From the NCBI RefSeq assembly GCF_025995175.1, contig NZ_BAPV01000004.1:62001-126000 (forward strand): a DNA stretch of 64,000 nt, given 5' to 3'. This DNA comes from Asaia krungthepensis NRIC 0535 (GTDB lineage: Bacteria; Pseudomonadota; Alphaproteobacteria; Acetobacterales; Acetobacteraceae). Shown piece by piece: positions 1 to 7,270 of the stretch. The notes under the pieces were generated by a model. That model was not told where the DNA came from and did no database searches. It saw only the letters and a program-made list of their open reading frames with translations. The stretch's first letter is position 1, and each line of letters opens with the position of its first letter. The translations under genes were made by a program, and so were the position numbers.

Positions 1-1
1 G

Positions 2-364
2 ATTGCCGCACTCCGCCCGCGGAAAGCTTCGCTCGGGATCTCCGGGCCATATGAACGCTATTTAATTCAGGACGCTGCAATCACACTCGGACCGCTATCC
101 TGCGTCGCCCGTGGCACGCTCGGCAGCGATGGGGCCGGCACTCTCTGGGCGCACCTGTCTGGCTTGCAGGGCTTTACCCGCTACTGGATTGCCCGCGCGC
201 CGGAAATCCTGCGCGCCCTGCCGGCCAGCGCCCCGTTCCTGCATAGCCTTGATGAACAATCGGCAAGGATACCAGACCAGTTTGACCTGCCCGTTCCGGT
301 AGGCGGCGATGACATTTTATTGCAAAATCACTTTTCCACGATAATAACAGGGCATTCTCGATGA
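2..364 (+). CDS. Unknown protein, C-terminal fragment cut by the window edge
   Basis: An open frame runs from the first codon in the window to a TGA at 362-364, about 120 residues with no internal stop. Its codon use is GC-rich like the neighbours, and the translation looks protein-like (for example GPYERYLIQDAA, GLQGFTRYWIARAPEILRAL). I therefore read it as the 3' end of a gene that starts upstream of the window. I do not recognise the family and see no membrane segment or catalytic motif. It precedes cioA in the same direction with an 85-base gap. An internal TTG near 164 could give a shorter 66-residue product, but that is less likely. Confidence 0.45.
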   Translation: MAALRPRKASLGISGPYERYLIQDAAITLGPLSCVARGTLGSDGAGTLWAHLSGLQGFTRYWIARAPEILRALPASAPFLHSLDEQSARIPDQFDLPVPVGGDDILLQNHFSTIITGHSR

Positions 365-449
365 ACCGGAGGGGAAGCTGACGCCTTATGGGCGGTGGCA
401 GTTAACCATTCCCCTTCACGACTGGCCTTGATGGCCGCGGATCCCTGCA

Positions 450-1859
450 ATGCCTGACATGAGTGCTCTCTTCCTCGCACGATTGCAATTCGCGTTTACC
501 GTCGGATTTCACATCGTCTTTCCCGCCTTCTCCATCGGTCTGGCAGCGTTCCTGGCCGTGCTCGAAGGGCTTTGGCTCAAGACGGACAAGCCCGTCTATC
601 TCGACCTCTTCAAATACTGGCTGCGCGTCTTCTCGGTCGTGTTCGCCATGGGCGTCGTCTCAGGGCTGGTGATGTCCTATGAGTTCGGCACCAACTGGTC
701 GCAGTTCTCGCAAAAGGCGGGGCCAATCCTTGGTCCGATGCTGGCCTATGAGGTCATGACCGCCTTCTTCCTCGAAGCAGGCTTCCTCGGCGTGATGATG
801 TTCGGGCTCAACCGCGTGGGCAAAGGGCTGCATTTCGCGGCAACCTGCATGGTCTCGATCGGCACGCTCATCTCGATGAGCTGGATCCTTGCATCCAATT
901 CCTGGATGCAGACGCCCCGGGGTTACAAGATCGACGCCGCGACGGGTCGTTTCCTGCCAGCAGACTGGTGGGCCATCGTCTTCAACCCGTCTTTTCCGTT
1001 CCGCCTCGTGCACATGGCGCTGGCCGCTTTCCTGTGCGTGGCCTTCATCGTGGGCGGCGTAGGGGCTTGGCATCTGCTCAAGGCCAAGCGCCAGAAGCGC
1101 CAGCCGACCGATGCTGTGAAGGTCATGTTCTCCATGGCCATGTGGATGGCTGCCATCGTGGCCCCGCTGCAGATCCTTGCGGGCGACGCCCACGGCCTGA
1201 ACACGCTGAAATACCAACCTGCCAAGATCGCGGCGATGGAAGGCGACTGGGAGAGCGAGAGCCGTGCGCCCGAACTGCTGTTCGGGGTACCGGACATGGA
1301 ACATGAGGTGACCCGCTACAAGATCGGCATTCCGCTCGTTGGCTCGCTGATCCTGACGCACAGCCTCGACGGCAAGGTGCCGGGCCTCAAGGATTTCCCG
1401 AAGGACCAGCGCGCGCCGATGTATGTGGTGTTCTACACCTTCCGCGTGATGGTGGCCCTTGGCAGCCTGATGGCCCTGCTTGGATTCTTCTCGCTGTTCC
1501 TGCGCTGGAAGGGCGGGTTCTATACCAACCCGATCCTGCTGCGCGGCGCGCTGCTCATGACGCCTGCCGGGTTCATCGCCCTGCTTTGCGGTTGGGTCAC
1601 GACCGAAGTGGGCCGCCAGCCCTTCACGATCTATGGGCTGCTGCGCACCGTCGACAGCGTCTCACCCGTGACACTGCCGAACATGGAAATGTCCATGGTG
1701 GCCTTCGTCATCGTCTATTTCATCGTCTTCACCGCCGGTATCGGCATCCTGCTGCGCGACTTCGCCAAGGAACCGAGCTCGAACGAGCCTGAGCCCCCGC
1801 GCGATCAGCCGCATCGTGCCGCTGGTATCACCCAAGTCTCTCACCACCCGGCGGAGTAA
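450..1859 (+). CDS. cioA: Cytochrome bd-type quinol oxidase subunit I (cyanide-insensitive type)
   Basis: Membrane quinol:O2 oxidoreductase subunit carrying the haems. Visible family residues are His21 near the N-terminus, Glu101 and Glu109 in YEVMTAFFLEAGFLGVM, His188 in FRLVHMALAAFL, FRVM around Met334 (likely the haem b558 Met ligand) and GRQPFTIYGLLRT. At 469 residues it lacks the long Q-loop of E. coli CydA (about 520 residues), which fits the CIO subclass. Multiple hydrophobic helices are evident. A second Met lies three codons in and could be the true start; no strong ribosome site is visible for either. It is followed after 9 bases by cioB, so the two are co-transcribed. In acetic acid bacteria this oxidase competes with the bo3 quinol oxidase. 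Confidence 0.95.
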   Translation: MPDMSALFLARLQFAFTVGFHIVFPAFSIGLAAFLAVLEGLWLKTDKPVYLDLFKYWLRVFSVVFAMGVVSGLVMSYEFGTNWSQFSQKAGPILGPMLAYEVMTAFFLEAGFLGVMMFGLNRVGKGLHFAATCMVSIGTLISMSWILASNSWMQTPRGYKIDAATGRFLPADWWAIVFNPSFPFRLVHMALAAFLCVAFIVGGVGAWHLLKAKRQKRQPTDAVKVMFSMAMWMAAIVAPLQILAGDAHGLNTLKYQPAKIAAMEGDWESESRAPELLFGVPDMEHEVTRYKIGIPLVGSLILTHSLDGKVPGLKDFPKDQRAPMYVVFYTFRVMVALGSLMALLGFFSLFLRWKGGFYTNPILLRGALLMTPAGFIALLCGWVTTEVGRQPFTIYGLLRTVDSVSPVTLPNMEMSMVAFVIVYFIVFTAGIGILLRDFAKEPSSNEPEPPRDQPHRAAGITQVSHHPAE

Positions 1860-1868
1860 GCGATCACC

Positions 1869-2891
1869 ATGAACACCCTCGCCTATTGGTTGCCCATTAT
1901 CTGGGCAACCCTCGCCTCTCTGGCCATCTTCATCTATGTCTGCCTCGACGGGTTCGACCTGGGCATCGGCATCCTGTTCCTCGGCGAGCACCGCAAGGAA
2001 CATCGTGATGTCATGGTCAACACCATCGCCCCGGTCTGGGACGGTAACGAAACCTGGATGATCTTCGGGGGCGCCACGCTTTATGGCGTGTTCCCCGTGG
2101 CCTATGGCACGATCCTGCCCGCGCTTTATCTGCCCATTCTCTTCATGCTGCTCGCGCTCATCCTGCGTGGCGTGGCGTTCGAGTTCCGCGTCAAGGCAAG
2201 CGGTATTTTCGGCATGGGGTTCTGGGATCGGTCCTTCTGCATCGGCTCGCTCGTGGCGTCGGTCATGCAGGGCATCATTCTCGGTGAACTGATCATGGGC
2301 GTGAAGGTCGAGAACAATACCTTCGTTGGCAGCGCCTGGGACTGGGTCGCCCCCTTCCCGCTTTTCTGCGGCTTTGCCGTGGCTGTGGGCTATACCCTGC
2401 TGGGTGCAACCTGGCTGGTGTGGCGTACGGAAACCGATCTCAAGGCGGTCATGCAACGTCTTTCGGCGCCGCTCGGTCTGGGCATGCTGGTGCTGATTGC
2501 CATTGTCTCGGTCTGGACGCCCTATCTGCACGCGAACTACATGCACCGCTGGACCGATTTCCCCGAGATCGTCTGGGTGGCCCCCGTACCCGTCGCAGTG
2601 ATCGCTCTGGCTGCGCTCTTCTTCCTGTCGCTGCGCAAGCAGACAACGCGCCTGACGCCCTTCCTCTGCGCGCTGGGTTGGTTCTTCCTGTGTTTCTCGG
2701 GTCTGGGCATCAATGTATGGCCCTATATCGTGCCGCCCACCGTCACGATCTGGTCGGCGTCATCCCCGCCGGAGAGCCAGCTGTTCCTTCTGGTCGGTGC
2801 GTCGATCCTGCTGCCGATCATTCTGGCCTACACCATCTATTCCTACTGGGTATTCCGCGGCACCGTGACCGCCGATCAGCACTACCACTGA
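1869..2891 (+). CDS. cioB: Cytochrome bd-type quinol oxidase subunit II
   Basis: CydB/AppC family membrane subunit (340 residues, about eight hydrophobic helices) that pairs with CioA. The N-terminus has the family signature around CLDGFDLGIGILF, followed by PVWDGNETWMIFGGATLYGVFP, which is strongly conserved in CydB. The gene starts nine bases after cioA stops and ends just before a perfect hairpin (2912-2941) that separates it from a 43-residue DUF2474 gene. The three genes look like one transcription unit. Confidence 0.95.
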   Translation: MNTLAYWLPIIWATLASLAIFIYVCLDGFDLGIGILFLGEHRKEHRDVMVNTIAPVWDGNETWMIFGGATLYGVFPVAYGTILPALYLPILFMLLALILRGVAFEFRVKASGIFGMGFWDRSFCIGSLVASVMQGIILGELIMGVKVENNTFVGSAWDWVAPFPLFCGFAVAVGYTLLGATWLVWRTETDLKAVMQRLSAPLGLGMLVLIAIVSVWTPYLHANYMHRWTDFPEIVWVAPVPVAVIALAALFFLSLRKQTTRLTPFLCALGWFFLCFSGLGINVWPYIVPPTVTIWSASSPPESQLFLLVGASILLPIILAYTIYSYWVFRGTVTADQHYH

Positions 2892-2911
2892 CTCAGACCA
2901 CACGCAGTCGA

Positions 2912-2941
2912 CCCCATCCGAACGACGCGGTTCGGATGGGG
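2912..2941 (+). terminator. Perfect 12-bp hairpin between cioB and the DUF2474 gene
   Basis: ccccatccgaac (2912-2923) is the exact reverse complement of gttcggatgggg (2930-2941), with a six-base loop. No T-run follows and another co-directional gene starts 22 bases later. It may be a partial terminator or a 3' stabiliser that sets the ratio of oxidase subunits to the small protein, rather than a full terminator. Confidence 0.55.
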
Positions 2942-2963
2942 CCTGCCTCAAGGGAGATCGATC

Positions 2964-3095
2964 ATGCCAGTCACTGCTGCTCCACGGTCCTTCCTCGCCC
3001 GGCTTGGCTGGTTTGTCGGGCTATGGGCAGCCGGGGTCGTCACGCTCGCCATCGTTGCGACCCTGATCAAGATGATCATCTTCCATCAGTTCTAG
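2964..3095 (+). CDS. DUF2474 small membrane protein, probable accessory subunit of the bd oxidase
   Basis: A 43-residue frame starting MPVTAAPRSFLARLGWFVGL, preceded by the ribosome site AGGGAGA at 2951-2957. It has one hydrophobic segment (about residues 16-38) after a basic RLGW motif, and ends IIFHQF. The RLGW..(I/L)W pattern and the position directly after cioAB match DUF2474, a family of very short proteins that I recall beside CIO-type oxidases. By analogy with CydX/CydS of other bd oxidases it may sit against CioA and stabilise the haems; that role is inference. Its stop codon overlaps the 3' end of the convergent HAD gene by four bases. Confidence 0.75.
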   Translation: MPVTAAPRSFLARLGWFVGLWAAGVVTLAIVATLIKMIIFHQF

Positions 3096-3733
3096 GCAGA
3101 AGGCGTGAGATGAGGGCGTACATCGACTGCCCTCATCCCGGCATTATGGGCCGCCTCGAGCCCCTCTTCCGTATCCTCGAAAACGAGACAGCGAGCCGGA
3201 GCAACATTGAGGCGTTCGGCAGCCAGAAGATAGAGATCGGGAGCAGGCTTGCCGTGCTTCACGTCTTCGATCGTGACCACAGTATCGAAGAGTTCCAGCA
3301 GATCGAGCGTCTGCAGGGTAGACGTCACCGCCGATTTCATTCCCGCTGACGCAACAGCCATCGGCACATGGCCGAACTGCTCACGCGCAATCGTGGCGGC
3401 AAAACCATGCTCGCGCAGCTTGTCCAGATGGTTCTGGTAGAGCAGCTTGCAGCGCGCCAGCAGGGTTGGCCGATCCAGGGTAAGGCCGAAGCTCTGTTCA
3501 TACGCATTGAACAGCTTGTCACTCGACAGCCCTGTTCGGGCAAAATACCAGTCCCGTTCCAGCGTGTAGCCCACCTCACCCAGCGCTTCCTGAAAGGTCA
3601 GGAAATGCACAGGCAGGGTATCGGCGATCGTCCCGTCACAATCGAAAATGATCGCGTCGAATACGTGATCGTCCAAGGAAAATTCGGACGTCGCAGGATT
3701 GGTCCCATCGTCATCGGATATGGCCGCACTCAT
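3092..3733 (-). CDS. HAD superfamily hydrolase, subfamily IA (phosphatase or phosphoglucomutase-like)
   Basis: Cytosolic phosphohydrolase with all four HAD motifs: nucleophile Asp31 and acid Asp33 in FDCDGTIADT, motif II Ser129 in VASAG, motif III Lys162 in HGKPAPDLYL, and motif IV acidic FEDTEEG at 185-191. The segment between motifs I and II forms a helical cap of the beta-phosphoglucomutase/phosphoglycolate phosphatase type. Length 213 residues is normal. The substrate cannot be told from sequence. It lies 17 bases downstream of gloB on the same strand, so the two probably share a transcript. Confidence 0.85.
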   Translation of the reverse strand: MSAAISDDDGTNPATSEFSLDDHVFDAIIFDCDGTIADTLPVHFLTFQEALGEVGYTLERDWYFARTGLSSDKLFNAYEQSFGLTLDRPTLLARCKLLYQNHLDKLREHGFAATIAREQFGHVPMAVASAGMKSAVTSTLQTLDLLELFDTVVTIEDVKHGKPAPDLYLLAAERLNVAPARCLVFEDTEEGLEAAHNAGMRAVDVRPHLTPSA

Positions 3734-3750
3734 GATCGGTTTGCTTTCCT

Positions 3751-4470
3751 TCAGAAATTATCCTTGGCCCGACGCAGCGCGGCAAATTCGGCGACATCGC
3801 GCGCTCTCAGGAATAGATTGGTCTGGCGCTCTAGCCCGAGGGTCACAGGCACTGTGGGGCGCCCTTGCGCACGCAGCGCGTTGACTTCCTGAGCGCGCTG
3901 TTTGAGCGCCATAGTATCGGGCCCGTGAGCAAGCGCGAAAGCCGCGTTGGACGCCGTATATTCATGCCCGCAACAAATAAGGGTTTCATCGGGGAGAGAA
4001 TCGAACCGCCTCAGGCTGTCGAAAAGCTCCTGTGCAGTGCCTTCCAGGAGCCTTCCACAACCGAGGCTGAAGAGCGTGTCACCACAAAACAGGGCGGGAA
4101 CGGATCGGAAATAGAAGGCGATGTGACCGCGTGCATGACCCGGTGTGGCGATCACCTCACCCAGATCATGCCCGATCGCGATACGGTCCTCGTCATGAAG
4201 CAACAGATCGAGTGGCGGCAGGCGCGCCTGGTCGGCCTCAGCCCCGGCAATGCGTGCGCCATATTTCCGGCGCAAGGTCTCAGCCCCGCCGATATGATCG
4301 TCATGATGATGGGTCAGGAGGATCAGGTCCAGCCGCCCCTTCCCAATCACATCGATCACTGGTGCGGCCTCCCCCGGATCGACCACAGCGACGGCGCCGG
4401 TCTGGGGATCGGTCAGTAACCACGCGTAATTATCCCGTGCGAAGGGAACGGCTCTGATTTCGAGACTCAT
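3751..4470 (-). CDS. gloB: Hydroxyacylglutathione hydrolase (glyoxalase II)
   Basis: Metallo-beta-lactamase-fold enzyme that hydrolyses S-lactoylglutathione to D-lactate and glutathione, the second step of methylglyoxal detoxification. The metal-binding motif THHHDDH is at residues 53-59; further ligands appear in TPGHARGHIAFY, FCGDTLFSLGCGRLLEG and CGHEYT. The 239-residue length and the C-terminal RAKDNF are typical. The product D-lactate could feed the quinone-linked D-lactate dehydrogenase at 27.8 kb. The gene is divergent from a methyltransferase gene. Confidence 0.95.
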   Translation of the reverse strand: MSLEIRAVPFARDNYAWLLTDPQTGAVAVVDPGEAAPVIDVIGKGRLDLILLTHHHDDHIGGAETLRRKYGARIAGAEADQARLPPLDLLLHDEDRIAIGHDLGEVIATPGHARGHIAFYFRSVPALFCGDTLFSLGCGRLLEGTAQELFDSLRRFDSLPDETLICCGHEYTASNAAFALAHGPDTMALKQRAQEVNALRAQGRPTVPVTLGLERQTNLFLRARDVAEFAALRRAKDNF

Positions 4471-4782
4471 TGTCCTGTCTTCCTTCTGTTCGCTGATTTG
4501 GCTTGTTAGCCATAGCCTAGCCTCACTCGAAGGCTAACGTATCCTCACGCCTGTGAGATCAAATCGGTCAGGCACGTATCCATCTTGCTGCCCTCCGGAT
4601 GACCGTGACCAACGTGGTGAGACGCGAATAAAATGCTTGGTTGTCGTCAGCGCAGTCTTCTTTGCGCTTAGATGCACAGGCGAGGATCCGCCTGCTACGC
4701 CCATGCTTCAATCGCGTTCCGGCGGCGCTCTCTACTCTGCCCCCTCTGGCCGCCGGGGCCGGTTCGGTCTAGCCTGCGCGCC
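4471..4782. other. Divergent intergenic region between gloB and the methyltransferase gene
   Basis: 312 bases with no convincing gene. It holds a 7-bp inverted repeat (gttagcc at 4505-4511, ggctaac at 4532-4538) just upstream of gloB, and presumably the promoters for both directions. The frame entering the methyltransferase is open from 4672, but the upstream part reads as low-complexity Arg-rich sequence and was not included in the gene. Confidence 0.5.
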
Positions 4783-5577
4783 ATGCCGAAGCGTATCGCC
4801 CAGCCCATTCCACCCGATGCCGCCGGTTTCTATGCCAGCCGGCGCGGCGAGCAGGTCACCTCGCTTTTGATGGCGCGGCTTGCGCCTTTACTCCCCGACC
4901 CACGCGGCCTGCGCGTTCTTGGCCTCGGATTTGCGCAGCCCCTGCTCGCTCAGTGGCGCGGGCTCGATGAGGCAAAATGGGTGGCTTCGGCGCAGCTCGA
5001 TACCCCGCTCACGCGACGTCATGGAACCTCCTTTTCCAACCTTCCCTCCTGGCCCTCCTGCCTCGTCGCACCGGACTGCCTGCCTTTCGACGATCTGAGT
5101 ATCGATCTGGTTGTCATGGTCCACGGGCTGGAACTGGTCGATCCACAGCCACTCCTGCGCATGGTGTGGAAGCTGCTGGCCGATCATGGGCGGCTCGTTC
5201 TGGTCGTTCCCAACCGGACAGGGCTTGCCGCCAAAGATGACACGCTGCCTTTCGGGCATGGCAGCCCTTTCTCGGCCAGCCAGCTTGATCGCGCCTTGCA
5301 CCGCGGTCTATTCCGGGTCGAAGCCAGCGCGTCTGCCCTCAGCGCGCCGCTCGGCCTGTTGTCGCTGGGCGAAAAGACCGCGCTAATAGCCGACAAGGCC
5401 GTTGGCGCTTTGGGGCGTCGCCTTGGCGGCGTACATCTGGTCAATGCCTGCAAGGATCTCTACTCCGGCATGCCAGTGGAAGCGGAGCGCGCGACGCTGG
5501 GTTTTGCCCGTCGTGTCACGACCCTTGCCAGCTCGGCCAGAAGCTACCCAAACCTGCCGAAACGGCGCAAAGCTTGA
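4783..5577 (+). CDS. Class I SAM-dependent methyltransferase
   Basis: A 264-residue protein beginning MPKRIAQPIPPDAAGFYASR. The Rossmann-like core is visible: GLRVLGLGF (motif I region), CLPFDDLSIDLVVMVHGLELVDP and LLADHGRLVLVVPN (beta-4/beta-5 region). The glycine-rich motif I is degenerate (LGLGFAQP). Similar methyltransferases often sit divergently beside gloB in alphaproteobacteria; the substrate is unknown. I chose the ATG at 4783 because the conserved domain starts right after it and the upstream extension is not protein-like. It is followed 31 bases later by psd. Confidence 0.8.
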   Translation: MPKRIAQPIPPDAAGFYASRRGEQVTSLLMARLAPLLPDPRGLRVLGLGFAQPLLAQWRGLDEAKWVASAQLDTPLTRRHGTSFSNLPSWPSCLVAPDCLPFDDLSIDLVVMVHGLELVDPQPLLRMVWKLLADHGRLVLVVPNRTGLAAKDDTLPFGHGSPFSASQLDRALHRGLFRVEASASALSAPLGLLSLGEKTALIADKAVGALGRRLGGVHLVNACKDLYSGMPVEAERATLGFARRVTTLASSARSYPNLPKRRKA

Positions 5578-5608
5578 CCCGAAACGCAGGTATCGTAAGA
5601 CTGCGCTC

Positions 5609-6286
5609 ATGTCCCTGATTCAATCGATCAAATCCGTTCTGGCACCGCCGCACCGCGCTGCCTTCCCCTTTCTCGCGCTGACTGGCGGGTTGACCCTGCT
5701 TGGCCGCGCGACACCGTGGCGTGCTACGCGGATCATCGGCAATCTGGCGCTGGGCGGGTTCGGATTCTGCCTGTATTTTTTCCGTGACCCGAAGCGTTTT
5801 CCGCCTGCGCGCACAGACCTCGCTCTGGCTTCGGCCGATGGCCGCGTGGTATCTGTCGAACTCGCCACACCCCCTGCAGCGCTGGGCATGGGCAGCGAAC
5901 CTGTCTGGCGCGTGGCGACCTTCCTCTCGGTTCTGAACGTGCATATCAACCGCATGCCCGCCGCCGGTACGGTCACCAAGATTGCCTATCACGCAGGGCA
6001 GTTTCTCAATGCGAGCCTAGACAAGGCCTCCGACCTCAACGAGCGCAACGAGGTTCGCCTGACCTTGGAAGATGGCCGCCACCTGGCGGTGGTCCAGATT
6101 GCGGGTCTCATCGCACGTCGTATCGTCTGCTATGTGGATGAAGGCAGCGTGGTCGAGCCGGGTGATCGCTTCGGTCTGATCCGCTTCGGCTCGCGTACCG
6201 ATCTGTACCTGCCGCCCGGCGTGACCCCGCTGGTCAGCACGGGCCAGATCATGGTCGGTGGCGAAACCGTCATCGCCCATCTCTGA
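5609..6286 (+). CDS. psd: Phosphatidylserine decarboxylase proenzyme (short type)
   Basis: Converts phosphatidylserine to phosphatidylethanolamine at the inner membrane. The short form (225 residues) self-cleaves between Gly194 and Ser195 in RFGSRTDLYLP to create the pyruvoyl group. Other conserved parts are FFRDPKR (57-63), ADGRV, FLSVLNVHINRMP and the ERNE segment. An N-terminal hydrophobic stretch (about 20-57) would anchor it. The next gene, pssA, makes its substrate, and the two are 13 bases apart. Start chosen at 5609 because the upstream frame overlaps the methyltransferase gene. Confidence 0.95.
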   Translation: MSLIQSIKSVLAPPHRAAFPFLALTGGLTLLGRATPWRATRIIGNLALGGFGFCLYFFRDPKRFPPARTDLALASADGRVVSVELATPPAALGMGSEPVWRVATFLSVLNVHINRMPAAGTVTKIAYHAGQFLNASLDKASDLNERNEVRLTLEDGRHLAVVQIAGLIARRIVCYVDEGSVVEPGDRFGLIRFGSRTDLYLPPGVTPLVSTGQIMVGGETVIAHL

Positions 6287-6299
6287 AACGCCCCTGATC

Positions 6300-7211
6300 A
6301 TGTCCGAAGCACGCCCCGCACCTGTTGCTGACCTTCAGGTGCAAAGCTCTGGCGGTGAGGGCGCTGCCCCTCTGAGAACGGGGCGCAAGCGCCGCCGCCT
6401 GCGGCGTATCCGCCCCCGGCGTGTGCGTGTGCGTGGTCCGTCCTTCAACCGGCTCATCCCGAATTTGCTGACCATGCTCGGGCTGTGCGCCGGGCTCAGT
6501 GGCATGCGTTACGGGCTTGAGCAGCAATTTGCCTATGCGGCTGCCGCTCTGGTGATTGCGGCCTGTATCGATGGACTCGACGGACGCATTGCCCGGCTTC
6601 TGCATGGCACGTCGCGTTTCGGCGCCGAATTCGACTCGCTTTCCGATTTCGTCTGCTTTGGGGTGGCACCGCCCTTCCTGCTCTATCTATGGACGCTGCA
6701 TGAAAATGGCGGACGCTATGCGTTCGTACCCTGCATCTTTTTCACCGTCTGCATGGCCCTGCGTCTGGCCCGGTTCAATGCGAGCCTCGATGACGACGAA
6801 AAACCGGAATATTCCTACAGCTTCTTCACAGGCGTTCCCGCGCCTGCAGGGGCAGGCATCGTCCTCTTTCCCATCTTTCTGGGGCTGGAGGCGGAGAAGA
6901 TGCACTGGCCTCTTATTGACGGTCTGGCGCGCTCTCCCCTTCTGGCCGCAGGCGCTCTCATCCTGACGGCGGCCCTGCTCGTCTCGACACTGCCGGTCTG
7001 GTCTTTCAAGAATTTCAAGATCGCCTCACGCTATGTGCTGCCGCTCATGCTCGGCACGCTGCTTTATGCCGCGATCCTGCTGGCCGATCCCTGGCTTGCC
7101 CTGGCGGCAGCAGGCATTCTCTATCTGCTCATGCTGCCTTTCAGCCGACGCAGCTTCCATCGCCTGAAGGCTCAGGCCGAGGCGCTTTCGGAAGATATCC
7201 CCGAAGCCTGA
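6300..7211 (+). CDS. pssA: CDP-diacylglycerol-serine O-phosphatidyltransferase
   Basis: Integral membrane CDP-alcohol phosphatidyltransferase (303 residues) that condenses CDP-diacylglycerol with serine. The full active-site signature DGxxDGxxAR(x8)GxxxDxxxD is present at residues 91-116 (Asp91, Asp94, Asp112, Asp116). The first 47 residues carry a very basic stretch (RKRRRLRRIRPRRVRVR) before the first helix, longer than in many homologues and likely to bind anionic lipid. About eight hydrophobic helices follow. The ATG at 6300 was preferred over 6258, which overlaps psd. Confidence 0.93.
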   Translation: MSEARPAPVADLQVQSSGGEGAAPLRTGRKRRRLRRIRPRRVRVRGPSFNRLIPNLLTMLGLCAGLSGMRYGLEQQFAYAAAALVIAACIDGLDGRIARLLHGTSRFGAEFDSLSDFVCFGVAPPFLLYLWTLHENGGRYAFVPCIFFTVCMALRLARFNASLDDDEKPEYSYSFFTGVPAPAGAGIVLFPIFLGLEAEKMHWPLIDGLARSPLLAAGALILTAALLVSTLPVWSFKNFKIASRYVLPLMLGTLLYAAILLADPWLALAAAGILYLLMLPFSRRSFHRLKAQAEALSEDIPEA

Positions 7212-7235
7212 ACCGCGCCGAGCGGACAGGCCGGA

Positions 7236-7259
7236 TCAGGGGGCGACGCCTCCCCCTGA
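7236..7259. terminator. Hairpin between convergent pssA and the TonB receptor gene
   Basis: tcaggggg (7236-7243) pairs with ccccctga (7252-7259) around an eight-base loop. It lies 24 bases after the pssA stop and 11 bases before the 3' end of the minus-strand receptor gene, so it could serve both directions. There is no T-run. Confidence 0.5.
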
Positions 7260-7270
7260 CAAGCCCGGGC

